A stretch of DNA of 64,000 bases. Source: Pyrenula massariospora. Its lineage: Eukaryota; Ascomycota; Eurotiomycetes; Pyrenulales; Pyrenulaceae. A model generated the notes under the pieces. The model saw only the letters and a program-made list of their open reading frames with translations. It ran no database searches and had not been told where the DNA came from. Of this stretch, positions 9,851 through 19,296 are shown in pieces. Within the stretch, counting starts at the first letter, position 1, and every line of letters starts with the position of its first letter. The position numbers and the translations under genes are program-made. The stretch spans positions 496,001-560,000 of the forward strand of contig JAGFMI010000010.1 of NCBI GenBank assembly GCA_021030905.1. Direction: 5' to 3'.

Positions 9851-11123
9851 GTCTGGAATTTTTCGTAGCCGGGAGTTTGCTTTTGAGGGCAAGCAGTCGA
9901 AGTATCATGGCTCGAAGAGGATTTTGAGGATGGTAAGGGTGGAGGTTTCCGCATTTCATGTTAGATAAGGGGTCTTCTTTTCGATTCTCTTGCTGGAATA
10001 TACACCCCTAAAACCTTTAACCTCTGCGACTTTCTCCCAATCCAACTCTCTTCCCCCTTCTATCTAGAAGCCAAAATCAAACCACAAAAACCCCCCAGAA
10101 CGGTCACACAAACCGCAAAGCCCGCCTCCACGAGATAAACGACCAGAACCGGGAGCGCGAAATGTACATCCTCCATCTCCCCCCTTTCTCCCCCTCCTTT
10201 CCCCCCACCCCCCTGACCTCGATCTAGAACCTAACAACCCGCGCGCGCCCTCGACACCGGACGCGGCCGAAGAGAAACAGAAAGGCGGCGGCAAGGAAGA
10301 AGGCGAGTATGCAGACCAGGAGGGGGAGGGCAAGGGAGGGGGAGGACATTTGGGGCGGGAGTCGTGGTGGACAAGTTGGATAGAGTTTTGTGGGAGACGG
10401 AGGGGCAGGTGGTGGCGCCGTGGTGGTGGTGAGGAGTGGAGGTGATAGCTGGCAGGCCGGTTGGTGGGTTGGTTTGTGGGGTTTCTGTGTGTGGGGCGTT
10501 GAGGAGGGAGGGAGGTAGGTAGGTGGGTGGGTAGGAGGTTAGGGTTGGAGTTGATAGTGGTTGATCGATGGCTTGGCTGGGTGGGTTTTGGGGGTGCGTA
10601 TGGTTGGTAGGTAATGTACTGTCTGCTTTGTGAGACGGATCGGGGATGAGGTGGGGAGATGAGGCGGATATATGCCATGTCCGGATGATGTGGAAAATTA
10701 GGTTCTGAGGAATTGTGGTATTTTGCGAGAGTACGTTTGGTTCGGGAGGTTCGGAAGAGTGGGTGTGGTACTAGGCAACACCGCAGGTGAGCAGATCAAC
10801 GGACTTTGGGGGACGGATGAGGAGGAATAGGAAAATGAGGGTTTTGTGCGGCAGTCAGGTGGCACAGTGCTGAGGGAATATGATGAGGTTGGAAGCGAGT
10901 GTTATCAAACTACAATGAAGTAGGTAAATTTAAAAGATAGGGCATGGAGGTCTGAGTGTAGGAGAGCTAGGGATAAGAGAAATTCAGGCTATCTAGACAG
11001 TGTCTTGTACGCTCTGTCGACTTTAGTCAGAACTGGCATGAATAACATAGTTGTGAAAACACATCTCTAGTGAAAAGCCAAACCGACTGTTTCACTGATT
11101 GCATGGACCAAGATTCCTGGGCG
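9851..11123. other. Intergenic, low-complexity G-rich/C-rich
   Basis: Between the SDR fragment and the 11-kb gene. It has strong runs of G on the plus strand (10300-10560) and long Pro/Ser-rich open frames on the minus strand that look like compositional artefacts. One short hydrophobic frame inside is listed separately. Confidence 0.35.
10224..10349 (-). CDS. Possible 41-residue membrane micro-protein
   Basis: A minus-strand ATG at 10349 opens 41 codons. A Ser/Pro start is followed by about 20 hydrophobic residues (Leu/Ala/Phe/Val/Ile) and a basic tail with six Arg, the layout of a single-pass membrane peptide. It lies in a compositionally extreme region, so chance is likely. No neighbour or motif supports it. 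Confidence 0.15.
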   Translation of the reverse strand: MSSPSLALPLLVCILAFFLAAAFLFLFGRVRCRGRARVVRF

Positions 11124-11954
11124 TTAATCATAAAAACGTTCAAGCCATTGCCAATCTTGGAAATGGTTCTCGTTTCGTTCCTGAGAGCAAGGGGGGCTGT
11201 CTTTTCGTGTTGAAAGTTGCAGTGGTCGTCCAGCTGCATCAGGCGCAGCAAAAGGGAATTCGGTGTAACCATCGCCTGAAAGGTCTCGATCAACTGCGGC
11301 AAAGCCCCATTTCGGATCCACAAATGATGATGACGTTGTTTTAACGTGTCTAGCAGCTAATGGCACACTGATCCCTTGACCAGTCCGGGGTTTCGCATTG
11401 GCGTCCGTATCGTTTGTAGATACAGTAGGAATCTCGAGATTCCTAGAGCTTGGCGCTGTGTCTATGGCTGATTCTGGTTGTCCACGTTGGGCTGACGCCG
11501 TTTTGGATCGCCTAGACGAGGAAATACCCGCTGCATGTTGGAAATCTTGTTGCAGTCGACCTTCCGTCTTTGCAACTTTGCTCGCTTTCCTCTTGTTCCA
11601 GTGCTGTTCTACATGCCAATCTCTCCGCATTTCCACTGCTTCTTTGGTGTGAGGAAAACAAGCTGGAGCGAATGGGTTTGGATGCGCCTTTGGGTCTTTA
11701 AGGTCAAAAACCCCGTATCCGGAAAGAACATTTATGTCTCTAGTGAGGCAAACTCCAGAAAATCTTCGCCTCATACCTCTGTACTTATGGAGCCTGACGG
11801 AATCAATGCTTCGCTCGAGGCTCACGTAGTCGAGGTATGTATTCCCTCCACCTGGTTGCTTGCGTGGGCTCACAATTATCGGATTCTCTCTGCTAGGCTT
11901 GTCCCTCCTAGGCTTGCCTGCCGCTGCCAGTATTCTCCTAGTGGGGGGCGACAT
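11124..11954 (-). CDS. Hypothetical protein, 276 residues, basic N-terminal half
   Basis: Single open frame with an ATG at 11954. The N-terminal third is basic (Arg/Lys-rich, several Pro). A conserved-looking block follows (about residues 40-120) with aromatic and His residues: a YLDYVSLERS stretch, GVFDLKDP, then an acidic-basic helix ending WNKRKASK. The second half is Ser/Thr/Asn-rich and probably disordered, ending in WQWLERFYD. No signal peptide or membrane helix. I do not recognise a family. Length and mixed composition favour a real gene, but no splice or domain evidence confirms it. The basic start could serve as a nuclear or mitochondrial targeting segment. Confidence 0.4.
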   Translation of the reverse strand: MSPPTRRILAAAGKPRRDKPSRENPIIVSPRKQPGGGNTYLDYVSLERSIDSVRLHKYRGMRRRFSGVCLTRDINVLSGYGVFDLKDPKAHPNPFAPACFPHTKEAVEMRRDWHVEQHWNKRKASKVAKTEGRLQQDFQHAAGISSSRRSKTASAQRGQPESAIDTAPSSRNLEIPTVSTNDTDANAKPRTGQGISVPLAARHVKTTSSSFVDPKWGFAAVDRDLSGDGYTEFPFAAPDAAGRPLQLSTRKDSPPCSQERNENHFQDWQWLERFYD

Positions 11955-12754
11955 AGTGTTTGCCGAAGGAAGAGATCAAAAAGGCAATGCGTTCTACAAA
12001 CAGGGAAAGAAGTCTTGAAGGAGGAAGCCGCAATACAAGCTTCAACAGGTAGTCTGTCTGATAAGGCGCAGTGTACAATATATGTGGGAATTATAGAAAA
12101 TGGAAACGTTGCAAAGGTAGACAAACAAGACGATTTAATGGATAATGAAAAACCACATTTTCCGTAAAGAGACAGACCTGCTTGAACCACTTTCCAGCAC
12201 ATTTCCAGTCCCATGGAACCCACCAAATTTGCGCATTTTTCTGCTCGGTGGACGAAGTTTTGTACCAGGCTTTCTGACAGAAAACGGTCCACCTTCAATA
12301 TTTTTTTCTCGAAGTTGCGAGATTCATACAAACTTTAAATGCTCAGGTTAAGAGGAGCAAAGGTAGGCAAGACCAAGCCATATGAATACAGTGGGTGGCC
12401 ATATTGTCGCATTCGCACCACGATCCCACCAATGTATTTTTCATCCGTTCATCTCGTTTTGTGGTTCCACAGGAAGATTCTGCAAAGTCCGGCTCGGCTC
12501 ACTTGCCATGTCTGACATGGCACCGATTGGCATCTAAACCCATAACCAAGCGTAATGAGAGAAGGTTAACCATATGAAAGTAGCTCTTGCTATGTTCAAG
12601 TACTTAAGAAACATGATCCATGATAATTACGCCAAAATTTGGTGATATCAAGCAAGATAGTCCTGTGTACATAGATTAGTCCGTCGAAAAAAGCCGAGTA
12701 TACTATGCAACATCACATGCCGTTTCCTCCAGCTCCTATCAATCTACGGTCACC
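11955..12754. other. Intergenic
   Basis: Upstream of the 11-kb gene and downstream of the transporter. Short open frames only; nothing recognised. Confidence 0.35.
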
Positions 12755-14254
12755 CTACTTCTCTTCATCTTTCTTCTTCTTTTCCTCGCGATGATAGTCA
12801 TCAAGCTCCCGCTTGCATTTCTTATCCATATTCAAAAACAACGGATAAGAAAGCACGATGACGAATGCAACCAACGGCATAATGTAGCCCAAGTTTGTCT
12901 TTCCTGTTGTATGCGCCACTTGTCCCAGTATGAACGGCTGCAATCCACCGCCAGACACAGCCGATACTAAGAATGTCCCACCTAGCTTATGGTGGTGTCC
13001 GAGCCCCTGCTCTGCCGTGGCAAAGATCGTCGGAAAGGTAGGCGCCTCGAAGAACAAAATCAGGCAGAGGGATGCAAGGCCGAATGTTCTGCTTATCCAA
13101 GGCGCAAGCACACTGCCGAGCGAGAAAATGATGCATCCGACAACAGTGAAAAACAGAAGAATTCGAGGTTTCATGTAGCGCATAGCGCCTGCAGCGGCAA
13201 AACGACCAACGCAGAACAGAGTCTGAGCAACAGTCATGTAGATTGCGCCCATCTTGTCCGTTGATCCGTATATTTCGACGCAGTAGTTGACAAACCCCTG
13301 AGCTACGGCGACTTGAGCTCCCAAGGTGAAGAATTGTGCCACGACGGCCCACCACAGACGCTTCTGTTTCAGGATAGTAGAGCGGTTCTTTGGCTTTTCA
13401 TCATCGATCCTATGGACCTCCGGGTCCTGTACTTCGGGAATCCAGTCTGTACAGAAGCCTAAGATCGCGAATAGAACAGCCAGACCAAAGACACCGATTG
13501 CCAAACCGCGATATAGCTCGACCACCGTCTGAATACCGGCGTCTATCACTGGTTGTGGTGAATGCTTCGTGATATCGTGTTTGAAGAGCACGAAGCTTGC
13601 AATCAGGGGCGAAACGACCGTCCCAAGCGCAGCAAATCCCTGAGCGGCATTGAGACGCGTCTCCGCCCGGGACGAAGGCCCACATCCCGCCACATACGGA
13701 TTGGCAGCCTGTTCTAGCGAGCTCAAGCCCAGCCCGACCACGAAATGGGCACAGCAAAGACCCCAGAATTTCTTGTATAGCGCAGCCGGCCACATCAAGA
13801 GGCTCCCGATGCCGAAAAAGACAAGCCCGACCACGAAAGTCACGCGGTATCCGAACTTACGCACCAAAAAGCCCGACAAGAGCAACGGTCCTAGGAGATA
13901 CGCGCCGTAGTAGCCTGTAGCCATGAGCGTCGAGCGATTCTGCGACAGGCCCATCACGTTCTGGACCTGCTTGCTCATGCAGTCCAGGAGGCCATAGGCG
14001 AAACCCCAGCAGAAGAAGAGCTTCGAGACTAGCGCACAGGGGAAGATGGATTGCCGATTTGAAATCACCTTCCCTGCTGAAAGGGCCTTTCCTATTGAGA
14101 CATCCTCGTTGCCAGGCGGAGCCACCAAGGTGCCGCCGGAAAGCTGTTCCCTAGAAAGGGAGCCCCCACAGGGGGGTGGAGAGGTGGAGCGGTCAGGACA
14201 TGAGGTGCGGGCCGTTAACTTGCCGCGGAAGAGAAGGGTGGGAAAACGGGCCAT
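12755..14254 (-). CDS. MFS transporter, FHS (fucose/glucose-galactose permease) type
   Basis: Single exon of 499 residues from the ATG at 14254. After a polar Ser/Pro/Gly-rich N-terminus (about 60 residues) there are about 12 hydrophobic segments in two halves, split by a charged central loop (about residues 280-305). FHS signatures are clear: FFCWGFAYGLLDCMSKQVQ in helix 1, a YYGAYLLGP helix 2, and GLGLSSLEQAANPYV followed by AETRLNAAQGF in helices 4-5. FHS carriers take up sugars such as L-fucose or glucose/galactose by proton symport in the plasma membrane. The fungal substrate is not predictable here. The C-terminus is a Lys/Glu-rich cytosolic tail. Confidence 0.88.
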   Translation of the reverse strand: MARFPTLLFRGKLTARTSCPDRSTSPPPCGGSLSREQLSGGTLVAPPGNEDVSIGKALSAGKVISNRQSIFPCALVSKLFFCWGFAYGLLDCMSKQVQNVMGLSQNRSTLMATGYYGAYLLGPLLLSGFLVRKFGYRVTFVVGLVFFGIGSLLMWPAALYKKFWGLCCAHFVVGLGLSSLEQAANPYVAGCGPSSRAETRLNAAQGFAALGTVVSPLIASFVLFKHDITKHSPQPVIDAGIQTVVELYRGLAIGVFGLAVLFAILGFCTDWIPEVQDPEVHRIDDEKPKNRSTILKQKRLWWAVVAQFFTLGAQVAVAQGFVNYCVEIYGSTDKMGAIYMTVAQTLFCVGRFAAAGAMRYMKPRILLFFTVVGCIIFSLGSVLAPWISRTFGLASLCLILFFEAPTFPTIFATAEQGLGHHHKLGGTFLVSAVSGGGLQPFILGQVAHTTGKTNLGYIMPLVAFVIVLSYPLFLNMDKKCKRELDDYHREEKKKKDEEK

Positions 14255-14931
14255 ATCTGTTAGCAATTAGTGAGCTGAGGAAACGGTAAAGAGCAGCGCG
14301 GAGCAAAGGGACGGGAGGGGCCGTAAGGGTATATGGCAGAGCGGACAACGGGATGGAGGACCGTGACAGCACTTTCACTTGGATCGTGGAGCAATGTGGT
14401 AGCTCTTGACAGAACACGATTCATGGCAATATAACCTTACACAAGTTGCCGGCAATGCAGAGAAGTTATCAGAGAGCTATGAGGGGCATACCTGATATGT
14501 CCCATTTGAGGATTGTGATCGTGTTCTTAAAGAAAAATATCGTATGCCGTGTGTTCTTCTTGCGACGTCCTGAACGTCTGTTATACTGCTCTGCCAAAAA
14601 GCGCGCAATGTGGTAATGTGCAAGAATGACATAAGGGAGCGCAAGCGTAGCTCTTATATGCCTATGCGAGATGCGGAGCTTGAGGATGCTGACACCATGG
14701 TATTGAACAAGAACGCGCATATAAACACTTAAGAAAAAGGTAAATTGTGGGCCATTCTGCTTCGCAACCAAACCTTATGGAAACGCGTCCGGCGCGAAAC
14801 CACGGAACCAAAGTCCGCAGTCAGAATTTGGAGCATGAGGCTCTCTTCGACAACTCAAACATCGTATCGCATGGAAATGCCATGTTTTGATTTAGTAGCC
14901 GGCAAAATATCAATCTATCTTGATGACGTTA
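14255..14931. other. Intergenic
   Basis: Promoter of the FHS transporter and 3' flank of POP7. A leader intron is possible because a TTAGCAATTAG-type stretch precedes the start. No other gene recognised. Confidence 0.35.
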
Positions 14932-15806
14932 TCATGCTGCATAAGAGATTGCAACCTCGATGGTCTTGATCCATCGGGTCCGCGCTTCAGGCATGTTGTC
15001 GGCATCGTAAGTATCACGTTTCCGTTTCTTGCGGGTCTTCTTGTCGGCTGGCTTCGGAGATGGTAATTTAGAAGGCTCCTCCAGCTCTGGTCTCTCTCCA
15101 GCCACACCACTAGGCGGAGCATTGTCCATGGAAACATCGCCTGAATTTCCTAAATCTCCGGTAAATTCGGTTTTTTCGACGGATCCTTGTGAGTCATGTT
15201 CAGTTGCAGCCGCAGTCTTTTCTCCGCGCCCGTCGTCCTGGACTTCAACTTCATCGACCTCCACAAGATCATCTACTACGACTGTGCTCCCAGTTTTTGC
15301 CTCGACTTTCATTCCTGCCTCCTTCTCTTTAAACCATTCTCCAACTCTCAAAGCCTTTTCGACGGCCCTGCCACTCGCCTTGATGTAAACAGACTCCTTC
15401 TTCACCTCCCGAGTTGCATCTTCCAGTTCTCTCACAAATTCCTTTTCCTTGCCCTTATTTGGGTCTGGAAGTTTAACACGCTGCAGTGCCCGCTTTTCAA
15501 TCTGGTCAAGAAGCTTTCTCGTGCGTTTCACGGTGGCCATAAGCGGCGTAGAGGCAGACACGTAGACCACTTTAGGAACGTTAGCACCGGCATATGGATT
15601 CGCGATCGCCGGATGGAGGATAGGTCGACGCTGAATCTTAACATCTGAATAGGCTTCAGTCAGCATATAAGTTGGGAATTGCAGGGGTACTGACTGGGAG
15701 GAAGGCGTGGCTGCTTTTTGTTCTTGTCTTTCTCGAACGTATATTGAGCGGAGAGCGAGCCACCAGATGACGAGACCTTCGTTTTAGAAGGCCTTGAAGA
15801 CGCCAT
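14932..15806 (-). CDS. pop7: RNase P/MRP subunit POP7 (Rpp20, Alba-like)
   Basis: Exons 15695-15806 and 14932-15653, intron only 41 bp (GTCAGT, GCTGACTGAAG), giving 277 residues. After a basic leader comes PPTYSDVKIQRRPILHP, then PYAGANVPKVVYVSASTP and a VKRTRKLLDQIEKR helix, the Alba-fold core of POP7. A long charged tail (about residues 155-277) has acidic stretches and a basic KKTRKKRKRD signal that may direct nuclear or nucleolar import. POP7 pairs with POP6 and binds the P3 arm of RNase P and MRP RNA, for tRNA 5' maturation and rRNA processing. Yeast POP7 is about half this length; the extra length is the tail. Confidence 0.88.
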
Positions 15807-16288
15807 GGGAACCTTGATCTTGCGTGTAAGACGTCTCAAGATTGGTCAAGTCATTGAGCATTGGGTGAAAAAACGAAGTAGTTGTTCGGGTTAGACGTGT
15901 CAAGGAACGCGTTCAAAACTTTTTAATCGCGATTTCCGTGACTCAAGTAGTAGAGACATTCCGCGGTACCCCATAGTAGATTTTTGATGCACACAAATCT
16001 TGTGTCAGCCACAGCGGCCGCCGATGTCTTTTGGCTTAGCAAGTGGGAACTGAAAATGTAGCAAAGAAGACTACGACCACTGTGGGGGCATTAAGCTCTT
16101 TGCCCCTTTCGGATTGCGGTACGCTCAAGCACCCAATCTCTTTCACTTTTCCCACATGAAATCTACCCTTTGCAATTAGGGGCTGGATTGACTGGGCGGA
16201 CTCAAAGTTGAAAGCTTGAGCAGATGTCTATATCCTCTCTACCAGAATGTCTCCGCGATAACAGCACACGGGCCCTTCCTTACCTACA
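15807..16288. promoter_or_regulatory. Shared divergent promoter, pop7 and octanoyltransferase
   Basis: 482 bp between two divergent starts, so both promoters must lie here. I see no clear TATA box, and no specific factor site can be claimed. Confidence 0.5.
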
Positions 16289-17110
16289 ATGCTCCTCCGA
16301 CACCTCCACATCCCCTTCCGAATCGACTACCCCCGCGCACTCCGCCTCCAAGACGCCCTCATCTCCCAACACCTCCAGCATGTAGATGCCAGCCGAAGCA
16401 CACCACCGCCTCCCTCCCGACCATCCTCGCCCCTCCCTTTCCTCCTCACCCTCGAGCACACGCCCGTCTATACCCTCGGCCGCCGCGCCCACACCACTGT
16501 CACCGCCAAGCAAAGAGAATTCCTTCGCGGTGACGGCCAAGCGGAAGTCTTCGACAGCCCCCGCGGCGGCCTCGAGACTTTCCACGGTCCCGGCCAGCTG
16601 GTCGCGTACCCACTGATCGATCTGCGGCACCATAAACTCAGCTTGAGAAAGTACGTGTGGATGCTTGAGGAGACGGTGATTCGTCTGCTACGGGACTACT
16701 ATATCGACGGTAAGAGGACGTCTGATCCGGGCGTATGGATCAAAGGTGGAGATAGGAAGATTGCAAGCTTGGGGATAAGTGTGCAGAGGGGCGTGACGAA
16801 GTTTGGGGTAGGGCTGAATTATGATGATGACGAGAAGTGGTTGGAATGGGGTTTCGGACGGATAACCGCTTGTGGGTTGGAGGGGAAGACGGCCACAGAC
16901 ATGGACAAGGAGGGAGCAACGTCCGAGATAGAATACGTGGCCAATGACTTCGCAAGTCATTTCGCAACAACATTCGCGGCCGCCACAAAGACAGAGGATA
17001 TCCAAATATCACAGGAGAAGGTTCCCGGCTTCTATAGTATGATGGAAGAAGCCGAGGCGAGCTCCGGCCCTAGCTCAAATGACACTCCAGAGAAAGAGAG
17101 ACGAGCGTAA
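16289..17110 (+). CDS. lipB: Octanoyl-[carrier protein]:protein octanoyltransferase
   Basis: Single exon of 273 residues. The family core is complete: LEHTPVYTLGRR, a SPRGGLETFHGPGQLVAYPLI block (RGG and HGPGQ loop), KYVWMLEE, GVWIKGGDRKIASLGI with the catalytic Lys, and RITACGLEGK with the catalytic Cys. The enzyme moves octanoate from mitochondrial acyl carrier protein to lipoyl domains (GcvH, pyruvate and 2-oxoglutarate dehydrogenase). The N-terminus starts almost directly with the domain, so the mitochondrial signal would be short; an upstream exon cannot be excluded. A Ser/Pro insert sits at about residues 33-47. The 3' end adds an acidic Ser/Glu tail. The first 350 bp are C-rich on the sense strand and the rest G-rich. 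Confidence 0.92.
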   Translation: MLLRHLHIPFRIDYPRALRLQDALISQHLQHVDASRSTPPPPSRPSSPLPFLLTLEHTPVYTLGRRAHTTVTAKQREFLRGDGQAEVFDSPRGGLETFHGPGQLVAYPLIDLRHHKLSLRKYVWMLEETVIRLLRDYYIDGKRTSDPGVWIKGGDRKIASLGISVQRGVTKFGVGLNYDDDEKWLEWGFGRITACGLEGKTATDMDKEGATSEIEYVANDFASHFATTFAAATKTEDIQISQEKVPGFYSMMEEAEASSGPSSNDTPEKERRA

Positions 17111-17832
17111 ATGCTCCTACTGAGGAATCAACGTCTATCTCACGACATCGAATAGCCACGGATGTGGTGACTTTAAGCAGTAGCTTCAAGCTACGAGCTA
17201 GGTCAGAGCCAAAATTGCCTCGCTGAATTCGCCTTTGGCTCTCTTTGGCTCGATAGGGCAGCCGAAACCCCGAGCCCATCCAAGAAAGAACGCAAAAGAC
17301 CTTTGCATTGCGCAAAAGAAGTTGTCCTGAGAGTGTGTGACTGGACCACATGTGAAGGCACCGTGTGCAGATTAAAGATTTTGAGTTCAGTGAGACTAGA
17401 ATACTGCATTAGCATATAGAAATCGCAGCGCCTTCCATCCAGCGCCTTCGCAATCAACTGGATGCATTCGGACGGATCTGGCAGACGACATTAAGCGACA
17501 CCTGTAAATGAACACGTTAATCGCGTGACAAGCCAAGTAGGTAGAAGGCACTCACCAGGCCGCTCATAATCTTAGCAGCGACAGCAAAAGCTGCAAGCCT
17601 TGGATGAACGCCGCCAGTCCTCCGCAACCATGAAAGAAACATAAACCGACATCAATTAAGACCTAAAGTGGGGCTCATTGGCTCCCGAGCGCCGTCCCTC
17701 TCTAATCATGCAAGACAAAAAAGTGAATGACCCTGCCCATTCCCGTCTTGTTAGGACAGTTCGTGTGGACGCCATACGATGGGATCGAATTTTTCATTTT
17801 GGAAATGAGCATTGTTGTAATGAGAACTAGCT
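17111..17832. other. Intergenic, convergent 3' ends
   Basis: Between the ends of the octanoyltransferase and otubain genes. Nothing recognised. Confidence 0.4.
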
Positions 17833-19296
17833 TCAATTAGCCGGGATTCTGAGTTGCGGGCGAGTCAATAGGAGATGATACTTTCTAAAAGGCTCCGACG
17901 CATAAGGAGCATGCTCACGGCTCTGCGGCCGGTACATCTGATTACTCATTCGAAAGGGATCAGACCGAGGCGCCGGGAGGGATGAAGACACCGGGGCTGA
18001 GGAAGGTATATCCGGCACGAATGGCTGTGGTGGAGGTAAAGACATGGATGTTCCATAGTCAAGATCGATCGGACGTTGTTGCGTTTGATTTTGTCCGTAA
18101 GACATCCCGTCAAGGTTGTTAAAGCCAACGTTTCCGTTATAATGAGAAAACCCCTCATTCATATGAGTAAGCGTCCATAAGTTCTGTGAACCGTCGACTT
18201 CGAACATGTCATACATCGGAAAGTCAAGATGCTGTTGCCATGTCTGCTCATGAGGTTCCCTGTATAACATATCATAGTGTCCCCTGCGTATGGATCAGCA
18301 GCAAGTTCAAGACTTGAATGTACGGGAACCTACGGCCTATACAAGAGCGTAATGGTCGGCCGATTTTCATGGCCTTCGAGACAGTGATGCGTCGTGACCT
18401 CTTCGCCTTCACTGAGATCCAAGTAGAGCACATCTAAGCCAAAGCTACAGCCAGGAGAGATCACGCCAGCTGTGAGCGCATACAAGCCAGCCTGCTCAAT
18501 CTCTATATTGATGGCGTCAATCTTATTCTTGCAATAGAGCTCGACGGGTTCTTCGAGAAATGGTGCATATGAATCTGCATTCAGCTTCATATGGACACTG
18601 GTCATGAGCTGTAAAGCGTTAGTGTAGGTTCTGTGTCGCAGGTAAGAACTAACTCTGAAATGAAAGATGATGGAATCAGAAGTATTTGGGATGTTGAAGA
18701 TCTCAGTGAGGAAGCTCTCGTCACGGTTACCGGTTGACACGGCTTCTTTGATCCTGTCAAACACAGACTCCGTCTCATCGACGAAGAACTCGTATATGTC
18801 TTCATGTATGCCAAAGCTGTTGAATAACTGCTTGAAACGGTCAATGCGGTCTTTCTCTGCTGCCACTGTTGCAACATCTGCAGTATGCAACAATAGCTCA
18901 AAATAACCGAAGACAGCGGCTGATGCTGCATTAGAATAAGAATATAGGTCAAGCGGGCTGCTTACCGCGCCATCCGCATTTGCCGTCTCCAATGATTTGT
19001 CGATATTGTGCATGAGTTCTTGAAAGTTTCTGTTGAAGGATTAGCTTGATAGGGCTAATTAGGAAATTCAGAAGTAATCTCACCTCAAGCTTTTGGATGA
19101 ACCTGGGATCGCCGGCCTCAAATTGTCGCCGGAGCACCCCGAAGGGCTGTCGTGAACCAACAAGTGGACCCTACTGCTTCATCAGATAAATTGGCAATAC
19201 ATGCACAGCATTGCGAATTACCGTCACATTGGGTTGATATGCGTCGGACATTCGTTGGAAGTTTTCCATATCGGCTCCCCCCATGTGCGACCCCAT
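17833..19296 (-). CDS. Otubain-type deubiquitinase (peptidase C65)
   Basis: Six exons: 19222-19296, 19084-19170, 18966-19029, 18654-18925, 18334-18608, 17833-18283, giving 407 residues; all junctions keep phase. Exon 3 carries GDGKCGWR with the catalytic pair Asp-69 and Cys-72, followed by an AVFGYFELLL helix. Exon 5 has EQAGLYALTAGVI, then ITLLYRP-GHYD across the last junction with catalytic His-260. This is the otubain triad in order. Otubains cleave ubiquitin chains in the cytosol. The usual Asn before the Cys (DGNC) is Lys here. After the domain there is a tail of about 145 residues rich in Asn, Gln, Pro and Ser, probably disordered and longer than in OTUB1. Intron 4 (45 bp) keeps frame and has no stop. 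Confidence 0.9.

Noticed and set aside
10064-10678. Long minus-strand Pro/Ser/His-rich open frame of about 200 codons
   Set aside because: Composition mirrors G-runs on the plus strand, there are no domain-like segments, and it is best explained as a low-complexity artefact.
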